Origin: Marinobacter santoriniensis NKSG1
GTDB taxonomy: Bacteria; Pseudomonadota; Gammaproteobacteria; Pseudomonadales; Oleiphilaceae
Length of the DNA: 64,000 bases
Direction of reading: 5' to 3'
NCBI RefSeq assembly: GCF_000347775.1
Contig: NZ_APAT01000029.1
Location: 38,769-102,768 of the forward strand
Part shown: one piece after another, positions 8,309 to 16,884 of the stretch
How the letters are laid out: every line of letters begins with the position of its first letter
Numbering within the stretch: the first letter of the stretch is position 1
Program-made: the position numbers and the translations under genes
The notes under the pieces: generated by a model
The model's database searches: none
What the model was told of the DNA's origin: nothing
Seen by the model: only the letters and a program-made list of their open reading frames with translations

Positions 8309-9370
8309 TCATGAACAGGCCGGTGAAGTATCGGGCGCATCCTCAATATGGATAATCTGGTTCCGGCCCGTCTGTTTGGCATGGTAGAGGCACTTGTCGG
8401 CTTGGCGGATCAGAGCCTGAAGCGAATCACCATGCGCGCCATATTCGGCGATACCGCCGCTGACGGTCAACCTGATGGTTTCGCCAGAATGCATCAATGG
8501 TGAGCTCTCAATGGTTTCGCGAATTTTTTTAGCCGCCGCTTTAGCCTGCTTTTCTGAAGTTTCGGTAAGTAGCAGTACAAACTCTTCCCCACCCAATCGT
8601 GCTGCCAGGTCAGTTCGGCGAAGGGACTTTTGCAATATCCGGGAAACATGCTGCAGCGCCTTGTCACCCATCCCATGGCCAAACCGGTCATTCACGGATT
8701 TGAAATGATCCAGGTCCAGAATCATTACCGTCAATGGTGTTCCCTGCCTGAGGCTCCTGCGATTTTCGCGTTCGAAGACATCCGTCAGTCTCACCCGGTT
8801 TGCCAGCCCGGTAAGCGGATCGGTCTGGGCCAGTTTCAGCAGCTTTTTTTCCGACTGTTCCCGTGTGATCTCGTAGATGTGCGAGAAGGCCAGGATGCAA
8901 AACGACATGATGCCGATGTTGGCAATCGGAATAACGGCCATCAGTTCGGGGTTGTCCCGATTCTTGAGCTAGAAGATCACGGCGGCGATTGACATGAAGG
9001 TCGCTGAAATGATCAGTCCCTGTCGGCGCCCGGTCAGAAGGTGGGCCAGGATCGGAATCAGCAGAACCCAGGCGAAGACCGTGGTCGTGGCGCGAGGGGT
9101 GGAGAGGGCGTACATCATGGTGATGAAAAACGGCAGCAGGTACGCCAGTACCCAGCGTTCAAGGTGTTGGGTTCTGCGCACGGCAACAAAAATGAACGCC
9201 GAATACATCGACATTCCGAGCTCTGCAAAGGCCAGGGGGTGGTTGCCCCGCTGAAGATTCAGAAAGCAGAACAGGATGTCGGACACGAAGGTGAGTCCCA
9301 GTAGGGTTCGAAGTACGGCCTTGCGATAGGGCCTCGCAAGCTGTCTCTGGGATTCCCTGTAGGTGTCCAT
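8309..9370 (-). pseudogene. Membrane-bound diguanylate cyclase gene interrupted by an in-frame TAG
   Basis: The first part (from ATG 9370, or less likely an upstream start near 9574) encodes about five transmembrane helices and ends at TAG 8969-8971. Without any frame change the sequence continues with nine codons, then the ATG at 8941, a sixth helix and a complete GGDEF domain. The GGDEF domain has the signature GGEEF, the preceding RxxD product-inhibition site (RRTD) five residues before it, and DPLTGLANR. A single base change (for example TAC or TAT to TAG) explains the break. The distal part could still be made from ATG 8941 as a 210-residue cyclase with one helix, though its ribosome-binding site is weak. 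The gene is divergent from typA. Confidence 0.85.
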
Positions 9371-9592
9371 AGCGATCCGTTGAAGTTTTTGGTCTGTCGA
9401 TGACGGCGGCAGGTCGTTATTAAAGCAGAGTGTGGGGCCGCAGAGAAGAAATACATATAAATGAGAGGTTAAACCATGTACAATTTCGCACCCCTTATTT
9501 GCAGGCTCCAGCCCCGGCAGGCTGGACGCGTATTCCGAGCTTTGTGCATTCAAGCCAGAAAAGCTCTTTTCCAATGAAGTGAAATCTTTTTT

Positions 9593-11410
9593 ATGTCCAA
9601 TGATATCAGCAAGTTAAGAAACGTCGCCATTATTGCTCACGTCGACCATGGCAAGACGACCCTCGTTGACCAGCTGCTCCGTCAGTCCGGAACCCTGGAT
9701 CGCAAAGAGCTTGAAAGCGAACGCGTGATGGATTCCAACGACCAGGAGAAGGAGCGGGGCATTACCATCCTGGCCAAGAATACCGCCCTGAAATGGAACG
9801 ACTACGATATCAATATCGTGGACACGCCGGGACACGCGGATTTCGGCGGTGAGGTCGAGCGCGTCATGAGTATGGTCGACAGTGTGCTGCTGGTCGTGGA
9901 TTCCATTGACGGCCCCATGCCGCAAACCCGATTTGTGACCCAGAAAGCCTTCGCAGCGGGTCTTCGGCCGATTGTTGTGGTAAACAAGATTGACCGTCCC
10001 GGCGCACGCCCGGACTGGGTCGTGGATCAGGTTTTTGATCTGTTCGATAACCTTGGTGCCACTGACGAACAGCTGGACTTCCCCATCGTATACGCCAGCG
10101 CCCTGAACGGCATTGCCGGTATGGAGCATGAAAACCTGGACGACAATATGGATGCGGTATTCCAGGCGATTGTGGATCACGTTCCCGCGCCCGCAGTGGA
10201 TATGGACGGCCCTTTCCAGATGCAGATCTCCCAGCTGGACTACAACAGCTTCCTGGGCGTAATTGGTATCGGGCGAATCATGCGTGGTGCTGTGCGTACC
10301 AATACTCCGGTAGTGGCCATCGGTTCCGATGGCAAGAAGCGTAATGGTCGTATTCTGAAGATCATGGGGCATTCCGGTCTTCAGCGGGTTGAAGTCGATG
10401 AAGCGCAGGCGGGCGACATTGTCTGTGTCAGCGGTCTGGATCCGCTCTTCATTTCCGATACGTTGTGTGATCCGAACAATGTGGAAACTCTGCCGGCACT
10501 GACCGTTGACGAGCCAACCGTTTCCATGACATTCCAGGTGAACGACTCTCCGTTCGCCGGTAAAGAAGGAAAGTACGTCACCAGCCGCAATATCAAGGAA
10601 CGCCTCGAAAAAGAGCTTCTTCACAACGTGGCGCTGCGGGTGGAAGAAGGTGATTCTGCCGATAAGTTCAAGGTATCCGGCCGTGGTGAGCTGCACCTGT
10701 CGGTTCTGATCGAGAACATGCGTCGGGAGAACTTTGAGCTGGCTGTGGGCCGTCCGGAAGTGGTTATCCGCGAGATTGACGGCGTCAAGCAGGAGCCGTA
10801 CGAGAATGTGATCGTGGATATCGAGGAACAGCACCAGGGACCGGTGATGGAGCAGCTCGGTCTGCGCAAGGGCGAGATGACCAACATGATTCCGGATGGT
10901 AAGGGTCGCATGCGTGTGGAATACCTCATTCCGGCCCGTGGCCTGATCGGTTTCCGTAATGCTTTTCTGACCATGACGTCCGGTACCGGCATTCTGACTT
11001 CCACGTTCAGTCACTATGGACCGATCAAGGAAGGTGCCATGGGTGGCCGCCAGAACGGTGTGTTGATCTCGATGGCCAAAGGTACCGCGATGACCTATTC
11101 GCTGGAAACCCTGCAAAGTCGCGGCAAGCTGTTCCTGGCCCCGGGGGACGAGATCTATGAAGGGCAGTTGTGCGGTATTCACAGTCGTGATAACGACATC
11201 GTGATCAACCCCACCAAGGCCAAGAAGCTGGACAATATGCGTGCTTCCGGCAAGGACGAAGTGATTGGCCTGGTGCCGCCCATCAAGCATACCCTGGAGC
11301 AGGCGCTGGAATTCATTGACGATGACGAGCTGGTGGAAGTGACCCCCAAATCGATCCGTTTGCGGAAGAAGTTGCTGACCGAGAACGAGCGTAAGCGCGC
11401 CAAGAAGTAA
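9593..11410 (+). CDS. typA: Translational GTPase TypA/BipA
   Basis: This ribosome-associated GTPase of the EF-G class is involved in late 50S assembly and stress or cold growth. The 605-residue protein starts with the G domain: P-loop AHVDHGKTT at residues 15-23, switch II DTPGHADFGGEVERV, and NKIDRPGARPDWV. These are followed by the EF-G-like domains and the BipA-specific C-terminus (GMTNMIPDGKGR-like region, then TKAKKLDNMR). Length is normal. It is a single-gene unit with a strong terminator directly after it. Confidence 0.97.
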   Translation: MSNDISKLRNVAIIAHVDHGKTTLVDQLLRQSGTLDRKELESERVMDSNDQEKERGITILAKNTALKWNDYDINIVDTPGHADFGGEVERVMSMVDSVLLVVDSIDGPMPQTRFVTQKAFAAGLRPIVVVNKIDRPGARPDWVVDQVFDLFDNLGATDEQLDFPIVYASALNGIAGMEHENLDDNMDAVFQAIVDHVPAPAVDMDGPFQMQISQLDYNSFLGVIGIGRIMRGAVRTNTPVVAIGSDGKKRNGRILKIMGHSGLQRVEVDEAQAGDIVCVSGLDPLFISDTLCDPNNVETLPALTVDEPTVSMTFQVNDSPFAGKEGKYVTSRNIKERLEKELLHNVALRVEEGDSADKFKVSGRGELHLSVLIENMRRENFELAVGRPEVVIREIDGVKQEPYENVIVDIEEQHQGPVMEQLGLRKGEMTNMIPDGKGRMRVEYLIPARGLIGFRNAFLTMTSGTGILTSTFSHYGPIKEGAMGGRQNGVLISMAKGTAMTYSLETLQSRGKLFLAPGDEIYEGQLCGIHSRDNDIVINPTKAKKLDNMRASGKDEVIGLVPPIKHTLEQALEFIDDDELVEVTPKSIRLRKKLLTENERKRAKK

Positions 11411-11426
11411 GCGTTTGCGATCACCC

Positions 11427-11467
11427 AAAAGGGCAGATGAGATTTTCATCTGCCCTTTTTTATTTTT
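11427..11467 (+). terminator. Rho-independent terminator after typA
   Basis: A perfect stem, AAGGGCAGATGA paired with TCATCTGCCCTT around a short loop, is followed by TTTTTTATTTTT. It lies 17 bases after the typA stop codon. Confidence 0.93.
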
Positions 11468-11545
11468 CCCGATCCGGCGGAGAACTTTCTTCTCATCCGA
11501 TGTTCAGCCAAACTCCGGTAAAGTCTTTGCGCCGGAGTACCGCCC

Positions 11546-12508
11546 ATGCTCAACCTCTACCCTGAAATCCAGCCAAATGCCCAGCATCGACTGGCCGTCG
11601 ATCCTCCTCATGAACTCTATGTCGAGGAAAGTGGTAATCCCGACGGGATTCCGGTCATCGTTGTGCATGGCGGGCCGGGGGGAGGTTGTGAAGATTATCA
11701 CCGGCGTTTTTTCGACGCGGAGCGGTTTCGCATCATTCTGGTCGACCAGCGTGGTGCCGGCCGTTCGACGCCTCTGGCCGAGCTGGAGGGTAACAGTACC
11801 GATAAGCTGGTTGAGGACCTGGAGGCCGTCCGTCAGTTTCTAGGAATTGACCGATGGATGCTTTTCGGTGGCAGTTGGGGGTCGACGCTCAGCCTCGTCT
11901 ACGCTCAGACCCATCCGGAGAGAGTGCTTGGCCTGGTATTGAGAGGTATATTCCTGTGTCGGCCCCGGGATATCCACTGGTTTTATCAGGAAGGTGCCAG
12001 CCGGGTCTTTCCGGATTACTGGGAAGACTATATGGCCCCGATCCCGCCGGAGGAGCGGAGCGAGATGGTGTCCGCCTACTATCGACGGCTGACCAGCAGC
12101 AACGAGCTGGAGCAGATCCAGGCGGCCAAGGCCTGGTCTATCTGGGAGGGCCGTTGTGCGACCCTGCATCCGAATCCGAGAGTCGTGGAACATTTCGGGC
12201 ATCCCCACGTCGCGATCGCCCTGGCGAGAATCGAATGCCACTATTTTATGAACAATGCCTTTCTGGAGCCGGATCAAATTGTCCGGGATGCCCGCAAACT
12301 GGCCGACATCCCGGGGGTTATTGTTCACGGTCGATACGATATGGTCTGTCCTCTGGATAATGCTCTGGCGCTGAGCAAGGCCTGGCCAGAGGCGGAGCTT
12401 CGTATTATTCGCGAGGCCGGCCATTCAGCGTCGGAGCCGGCCATCGTGGATGCGCTGATCCGTGGGGTTGAGGAGGTAGCAGCGCGGTCGGAGTGGCACG
12501 CAGATTAA
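11546..12508 (+). CDS. pip: Prolyl aminopeptidase (proline iminopeptidase)
   Basis: This alpha/beta hydrolase releases N-terminal proline from peptides in the cytoplasm. The 320-residue protein has the oxyanion segment HGGPGGGC (residues 41-48), DQRGAGRS and the nucleophile elbow GGSWGS, with Ser near residue 110. The acid is in GRYDMVCP and the histidine in AGHSASEP near residue 296. The pattern and length match family S33 prolyl iminopeptidases. dtd follows 84 bases later on the same strand, so the two may be co-transcribed, as in Pseudomonas-like genomes. Confidence 0.95.
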   Translation: MLNLYPEIQPNAQHRLAVDPPHELYVEESGNPDGIPVIVVHGGPGGGCEDYHRRFFDAERFRIILVDQRGAGRSTPLAELEGNSTDKLVEDLEAVRQFLGIDRWMLFGGSWGSTLSLVYAQTHPERVLGLVLRGIFLCRPRDIHWFYQEGASRVFPDYWEDYMAPIPPEERSEMVSAYYRRLTSSNELEQIQAAKAWSIWEGRCATLHPNPRVVEHFGHPHVAIALARIECHYFMNNAFLEPDQIVRDARKLADIPGVIVHGRYDMVCPLDNALALSKAWPEAELRIIREAGHSASEPAIVDALIRGVEEVAARSEWHAD

Positions 12509-12592
12509 AGTGGCCCGGGATGGGTTGCGGTTAATGACTGGCCCCTATAAACTTTCGCGCGTTTATTACTCGAGCCGGTTTGCAGGAAGCGA

Positions 12593-13051
12593 ATGAAGGG
12601 GCTGATCCAGAGAGTATCGAAAGCCAGTGTCACTGTTGACGGCGCGGAGATTGGCGCCATCCAGCGTGGTGTCCTTCTGTTGCTTGGCGTCGAGCAGGGA
12701 GACAATGCCCGGTGTGCCGAAGAGCTGTGCCGGAAAATCCTTTCCTACCGTATCTTTCCTGATGACCAGGGCCGGATGAACCGAAGTCTTCTGGACATTG
12801 AAGGCGAATTGCTGGTGGTTCCTCAATTCACTCTGGCTGCCGATACCCGTTCCGGCACCCGCCCTGGTTTTTCATACGCCGCCAAACCGGAGCTCGCCAA
12901 TACCCTTTTCCTGGACTTTGTCGAATACGCCAAGGGCTCGATGGATATGAGCCGGGTGGCTGCGGGGCGTTTCGGTGCGGATATGAAAGTAGCGCTGATT
13001 AACGATGGCCCTGTTACCTTTCTTCTGGAGGTGTCCGGCACAGAGGTCTGA
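12593..13051 (+). CDS. dtd: D-aminoacyl-tRNA deacylase
   Basis: This homodimeric enzyme removes D-amino acids wrongly attached to tRNA. The 152-residue protein has the usual start (MKGLIQRVSKASVTV), the first active-site motif as VPQFTLAADT (residues about 79-88) and the Gly-cisPro motif NDGPVTF (about 139-145). In the textbook enzyme the first motif reads SQxTL; here the serine is proline. Since the chiral selectivity depends mainly on the Gly-cisPro motif, activity is probably kept, but this should be compared with close relatives. It lies directly downstream of pip. Confidence 0.95.
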   Translation: MKGLIQRVSKASVTVDGAEIGAIQRGVLLLLGVEQGDNARCAEELCRKILSYRIFPDDQGRMNRSLLDIEGELLVVPQFTLAADTRSGTRPGFSYAAKPELANTLFLDFVEYAKGSMDMSRVAAGRFGADMKVALINDGPVTFLLEVSGTEV

Positions 13052-13551
13052 GCTTTCCTGCACTTAAATCAGGCGTGCACATTCGACATGCTGCACTTTG
13101 GTGCGTGAGATTCCGGGCTCTGGCGGTCTACCCTGGATGCCACGGGAATGGTTTTTCTGTAATTGACTGATACCAAAGAAAAATTAAGAGGCTGGCCTCA
13201 TACTTGTAATGAGAGGTTCGTCAAAGCGCTTGAAATGAAACGCTATAAAAGATTGCGTTTCAGGTGCCAATCAGGCTAAAAAGGCGCGGTTTAAAATTTG
13301 CAAAATCGGTGTCTTTGTATTAAAACAGATTCATCATGCAAGGCTTTAAGAAGGCCTTGTAAGTGATTGAACTATAAAGATCTGCCGAGGCGTAGATTTT
13401 TCAGAAAAATAAGAAAAGTTATCGAACTGTCACAAAAATGACATGCAGATAATGCAGAATCCGGCTCATCCAGCCTGGCTGGTGACGCCCTAGAAATCGG
13501 GATTAGAACCCGTCGCTAAAACCTGAGTTAACTCAAAAAGGAAGACGCAAC
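13052..13551. other. Non-coding stretch upstream of the first porin gene
   Basis: Five hundred bases without a supported gene. AT content is clearly above the surroundings between about 13140 and 13440. An imperfect palindrome (CAAGGC / GCCTTG) lies near 13339-13360. The last 105 bases contain the porin leader shared with the second porin gene. I see no small open frame with a convincing ribosome-binding site; a small RNA cannot be excluded. Confidence 0.4.
13448..13551 (+). promoter_or_regulatory. Leader of porin 1, related to the porin 2 leader
   Basis: GATAATGCAGAATC at 13448-13461 recurs with one change at 14707-14720 before the second porin. GCTAAAACCTGAGT (near 13515) recurs before the second ATG with similar spacing (about 105 and 111 bases from GATAAT to ATG). 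The first element may contain the -10 region. A good ribosome-binding site, AAGGAAG, precedes the ATG at 13552. Confidence 0.55.
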
Positions 13552-14577
13552 ATGAAAAAAACGCTCATCGCATCTGCTATTGCAGCGGCCACTTTCTCTG
13601 GCGCAGCGCTGGCTGCCGACGACTCATCCATGCTGTCCGCCTCCGAGCTGGCTGCCAAGATGGATTCCATGCCGACTGTTTACGGAAACATCCAGTACGC
13701 GCTGGTCTACGACAATGTTGACGGCGGCGACTCCAGCATCGATCACCGCGACAATGGAAGCACCATCGGCTTCAAGCACTCCCACGAAATTGCTCCGGGC
13801 ATTGAAGGTTTCTTCAAGGCCGAGATGGAATTCACCGCTGACCAGAAGGGTGGCGGCAATGGTCTGACCGATCTGGACGAAGCCTACATCGGTGTGAAAG
13901 GCGACAAGTTCGGTAAGGTCTGGGTCGGTTCTGACGATTCAACTTACGAGCGCGCCATTGATAGCATCGCCAACTTCTATGAAGCGGCTGACCTGAGCAT
14001 CGGTGGCAGCTATGACACTGGTGAAGGTGACCAGATTCAATACGAAACTCCGAGCTTTGGTGGCCTGAAGCTGGGTGCATCTCTTCAGATCAATGGCGAC
14101 AAGAACGGTGGATCTAAATCCTATCCTTACCAGCTGGCGGCTATCTACTCTGTAGACGCTCTGGAAATCGCTTTCGCGATGGATTCTAACGACGTTCGCA
14201 AAGATCTTGACCCAGACACCGCTGGCGTTCAGTCCAACAACGAAAACACCTACGGCCTGCGTGGTACTTACACCATGGGCGATCTGGCTTTCACAGGTGA
14301 ATATCAGACTCGTAAAGACGTTGGCGATCTGTACGGCGTACAAGGCGTCTACACCATGGGCGCGAACCAGTTTGCTCTGTCTTACGAGCTGGCTGTTGCT
14401 GATGATGCCAACGATACCGAGAAGAGCACTGTCACCGCTCAGGCTCTTCACAACCTGTCCGACAACATGTATGTCTACGTTGAAGGCTACCTTGGTGGCG
14501 GCGACGACGGCGTATACGGTGTTGCCAACAAGAGCCAAGAGACTGTTGGCGTCGTAGGCGCTGTTTACTACTTCTGA
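13552..14577 (+). CDS. Outer-membrane porin, first of a tandem pair
   Basis: The 341-residue precursor has a signal peptide (residues about 1-21, ending AALAADD) and the pattern of a 16-strand general porin. There are alternating hydrophobic strands, YGNIQYALVYDN near the mature start, and a GxKGDKFGKVWVGSDDSTYE segment for the constriction-loop region. The C-terminal residue is phenylalanine (VGAVYYF), the signal read by the BAM complex. It should form a passive trimeric channel for small solutes. The second porin at 14818 is closely similar over its whole length, including the first 20 mature residues, so the pair arose by duplication. Substrate preference cannot be told from sequence. Confidence 0.93.
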   Translation: MKKTLIASAIAAATFSGAALAADDSSMLSASELAAKMDSMPTVYGNIQYALVYDNVDGGDSSIDHRDNGSTIGFKHSHEIAPGIEGFFKAEMEFTADQKGGGNGLTDLDEAYIGVKGDKFGKVWVGSDDSTYERAIDSIANFYEAADLSIGGSYDTGEGDQIQYETPSFGGLKLGASLQINGDKNGGSKSYPYQLAAIYSVDALEIAFAMDSNDVRKDLDPDTAGVQSNNENTYGLRGTYTMGDLAFTGEYQTRKDVGDLYGVQGVYTMGANQFALSYELAVADDANDTEKSTVTAQALHNLSDNMYVYVEGYLGGGDDGVYGVANKSQETVGVVGAVYYF

Positions 14578-14616
14578 TCCGCTGATTCTCTGAACAGCTA
14601 GTCAAAGTGGTACCAG

Positions 14617-14652
14617 AAAAACCGGTGACTTTTGGGTCACCGGTTTTTTTTA
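14617..14652 (+). terminator. Rho-independent terminator after porin 1
   Basis: The stem AAAACCGGTGAC pairs with GTCACCGGTTTT around TTTTGG and continues into a run of eight T. The same stem in slightly altered form follows the second porin, so the terminator was duplicated with the gene. Confidence 0.93.
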
Positions 14653-14706
14653 TGTTCTCCCGGTTACTACCGGTTCGGATTGCAGGGCTCTGCTTGAGTG
14701 CGTTCG

Positions 14707-14817
14707 GATAATGTAGAATCTTGATCATCGTGCTTTTCTAACACTGATTATCGCGTCAGAGTCGGGGTTGGAACGCGTTGCTAAAACCTGAGTAAATGCC
14801 AATAAGGAACACTCAAT
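14707..14817 (+). promoter_or_regulatory. Leader of porin 2, related to the porin 1 leader
   Basis: GATAATGTAGAATC (14707-14720) and GCTAAAACCTGAGTAAA (near 14780) repeat the leader of the first porin. AATAAGGAAC precedes the ATG at 14818. The terminator of porin 1 lies in between, so the two genes are likely separate transcription units under similar control. Confidence 0.5.
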
Positions 14818-15858
14818 ATGAAAAAAGCGCTCATCACAACGGCTATCTCCGCCGCAACCTTCTCTTGTGCAGTATTGGCCGCTGACGACTCCTCCATGTT
14901 GTCCGCCTCCGAGCTGTCGGCCCGGATAGATTCCATGCCGGAAATCTACGGTAACATCCAGCTCGCCGTGGTCCATGACAACTACGACAATGGCCCTTCC
15001 ACTCTGGATTTTGCTGATAACGGTTCCACCATTGGTTTCAAGCACGATCACGAGATCGCGCCGGGTGTCGTAGGCTTCTTGAAGGCGGAGATGGAGTTCA
15101 GTGCTGATCAGAAAGGTGGCGGTCAGGGCCTGACTGACCTGGACGAGGCCTACATCGGTGTGAAAGGCGACCGGTTCGGAAAAATCTGGGTCGGTTCTGA
15201 CGATTCCACCTACGAAACCGCCATCGATGAGATCTACAATCACTACGAATACGGTACCGGTGTCGGTGGTAGCTACGACACTGGCGAAGGTGATCTCGTT
15301 CAGTACCAGTCCCCATCCTGGGGTGGCCTGAAAGTCGGTGCGGCGGTTCAGGTCAATGGCGACAGCAAAGCCGGCAGCAAGTCCTATCCGTATCAGCTGG
15401 CAGCCATGTACGAAATGGATGGTCTGGAGCTGGCGCTGGCGATGGACTCCAATGACGGTAACTCCTCTTACTCCAGCTCTAAAGCAGGCTCTGACCCCAA
15501 CAACGAAAACACCTACGGTCTGCGGGCCAGTTACAACCTGGACAATCTGCGTGTGACCGGTGAGTACCAGACTCGCAAGGACGTGTCCGACGTCTACGGC
15601 GTGATGGGAATCTACACCATGGGCGCCAACACCTTCTCTGCCTCCTACCAGCTCGAAGACTTCGACACGCCCGATAATCTCAAGAGCGACGTCTGGGCTC
15701 TCCAGGCGCTGCATAACCTGTCCGACAACATGTACGTCTGGATAGAGGGCTACATGTACAGTGGCGATAAGGTGTACAAATACACGAATGTGCAGGGTAA
15801 CGACGCCTACACTGATCGTCGTTCCATTGCCGCCGTTGGTGCTGTCTACTACTTCTGA
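14818..15858 (+). CDS. Outer-membrane porin, second of a tandem pair
   Basis: The 346-residue precursor has a signal peptide (residues about 1-21), general-porin strand pattern and C-terminal VGAVYYF. It shares long identical or near-identical blocks with the porin at 13552 (for example DDSSMLSASEL, KFGKVWVGSDDSTYE versus RFGKIWVGSDDSTYE, and SDNMYV near the end). Differences concentrate in predicted surface loops, such as residues about 215-235 and the last loop before the C-terminal strand. Such pairs often have different osmotic or nutrient responses; nothing in the sequence decides that here. Confidence 0.93.
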   Translation: MKKALITTAISAATFSCAVLAADDSSMLSASELSARIDSMPEIYGNIQLAVVHDNYDNGPSTLDFADNGSTIGFKHDHEIAPGVVGFLKAEMEFSADQKGGGQGLTDLDEAYIGVKGDRFGKIWVGSDDSTYETAIDEIYNHYEYGTGVGGSYDTGEGDLVQYQSPSWGGLKVGAAVQVNGDSKAGSKSYPYQLAAMYEMDGLELALAMDSNDGNSSYSSSKAGSDPNNENTYGLRASYNLDNLRVTGEYQTRKDVSDVYGVMGIYTMGANTFSASYQLEDFDTPDNLKSDVWALQALHNLSDNMYVWIEGYMYSGDKVYKYTNVQGNDAYTDRRSIAAVGAVYYF

Positions 15859-15891
15859 TCCCCTGAACAGTTGATCAGGGCAGTGCCAGAA

Positions 15892-15923
15892 GAACCGGTG
15901 ACTTTCGGGTCGCCGGTTTTTTT
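15892..15923 (+). terminator. Rho-independent terminator after porin 2
   Basis: AACCGGTGAC and GTCGCCGGTT pair with one G-T wobble around TTTCGG, followed by seven T. It is a diverged copy of the terminator after porin 1. Confidence 0.9.
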
Positions 15924-15959
15924 ATGTATTCTCAGATAAATATCTCAGGAGAAGGCAGT

Positions 15960-16814
15960 GTGGCAGAAGAGCTTGAAATCAAACTGACGATTTCGGAAGA
16001 GAACATCCCGGCGGTGGAGCGGTGGGTATCGACGCTCCGGGAGGCCCGTTTCGGTGAAGAGAAACACCTGGTCAATCGCTATTTCGACACGCCAGCGGCC
16101 GACCTGAATCGGGAAAAGGCAGCCCTGAGAGTCCGGCAGGCGGGCGATCGCTTTATCCAGACGTTGAAAACCCGGGGCGATTTCGTTGCTGGTGCCCACC
16201 GTCGGCAGGAGTGGGAGTGGCCATTGCCGGGGCCGAACCTGCAACTGGGACTTCTGGCGGATTCGCCGCTGGCGGAACGCGTGAACCTGGCCGAGCTATC
16301 AGTCATTTTCGAGACCAATTTCCAGCGTCGCACCTGGTGGATCGTCACTGAGACCGCTGAAATTGAAGTAGCGCTGGATTCCGGTCAGGTTGTCAGTGGT
16401 GATCAAGTGGTGCCGTTGCACGAGGTTGAGTTCGAGCTGAAAGCCGGGGATTCCGGGGCCCTGATGTCCTATGCTCAGACCCTGGCGGCCAAGGTCCCGG
16501 TTTTCCTGAACCTCGTCAGCAAGGCAGAGCAGGGCTACCATCTGGCAGGGCTGTATCACCCGCGGATTGAGACGGGTTCAGGGCCTCTGACGGTTGAGGG
16601 ATTTCTCCAGCGATTGAGTCTGGCATGGTTGACCGGTACGCCGCCGAAGTTCAGGGAAGACGAACTCAAGGGGCTTCGGAGTATTGGTCACGCATCAAAG
16701 GTCCTTTCGAATCCTGATTCTGTCTTCGACGCGATCGAATCCGGTACACCGATCCGTTCGCTTGTGTCTGCTCGGGATCTGGGGCAGTTGCAACTGGCTC
16801 TGGCCCATGCGTGA
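15960..16814 (+). CDS. CYTH-domain (triphosphate tunnel) protein, YgiF-like N-terminal half
   Basis: CYTH proteins hydrolyse inorganic triphosphate or related substrates using acidic and basic residues in an eight-strand tunnel. Residues 1-200 show the CYTH pattern: the N-terminal ExExK motif (ELEIK), YFDTP, ALRVRQ, later EIEVALDSG and the E-rich strand HEVEFEL. Unlike E. coli YgiF (about 430 residues with a CHAD domain) it has only about 85 further residues, not recognisable as CHAD. I chose GTG 15960 because AGGAGAAGG stands 6-14 bases upstream. An in-frame ATG at 15924 lies inside the T run of the porin terminator. glnE follows 70 bases later, as ygiF-glnE in enterics. Confidence 0.85.
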   Translation: MAEELEIKLTISEENIPAVERWVSTLREARFGEEKHLVNRYFDTPAADLNREKAALRVRQAGDRFIQTLKTRGDFVAGAHRRQEWEWPLPGPNLQLGLLADSPLAERVNLAELSVIFETNFQRRTWWIVTETAEIEVALDSGQVVSGDQVVPLHEVEFELKAGDSGALMSYAQTLAAKVPVFLNLVSKAEQGYHLAGLYHPRIETGSGPLTVEGFLQRLSLAWLTGTPPKFREDELKGLRSIGHASKVLSNPDSVFDAIESGTPIRSLVSARDLGQLQLALAHA

Positions 16815-16884
16815 AGGCGCCGTGCTTTTGGATGTCGGTTCATGTCGCAGTGAACACTATTTCGCCGTTGCAGAGGTCTGATTT

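Noticed and set aside
9614..11449. Open frame of 611 codons on the minus strand opposite typA
   Set aside because: It is fully antisense to typA, has no domain and no ribosome-binding site. It arises from the codon bias of the real gene.
15924..15959. ATG start at 15924 for the CYTH protein
   Set aside because: It lies in the T run of the porin terminator; the GTG at 15960 has a strong ribosome-binding site and begins right at the CYTH domain.
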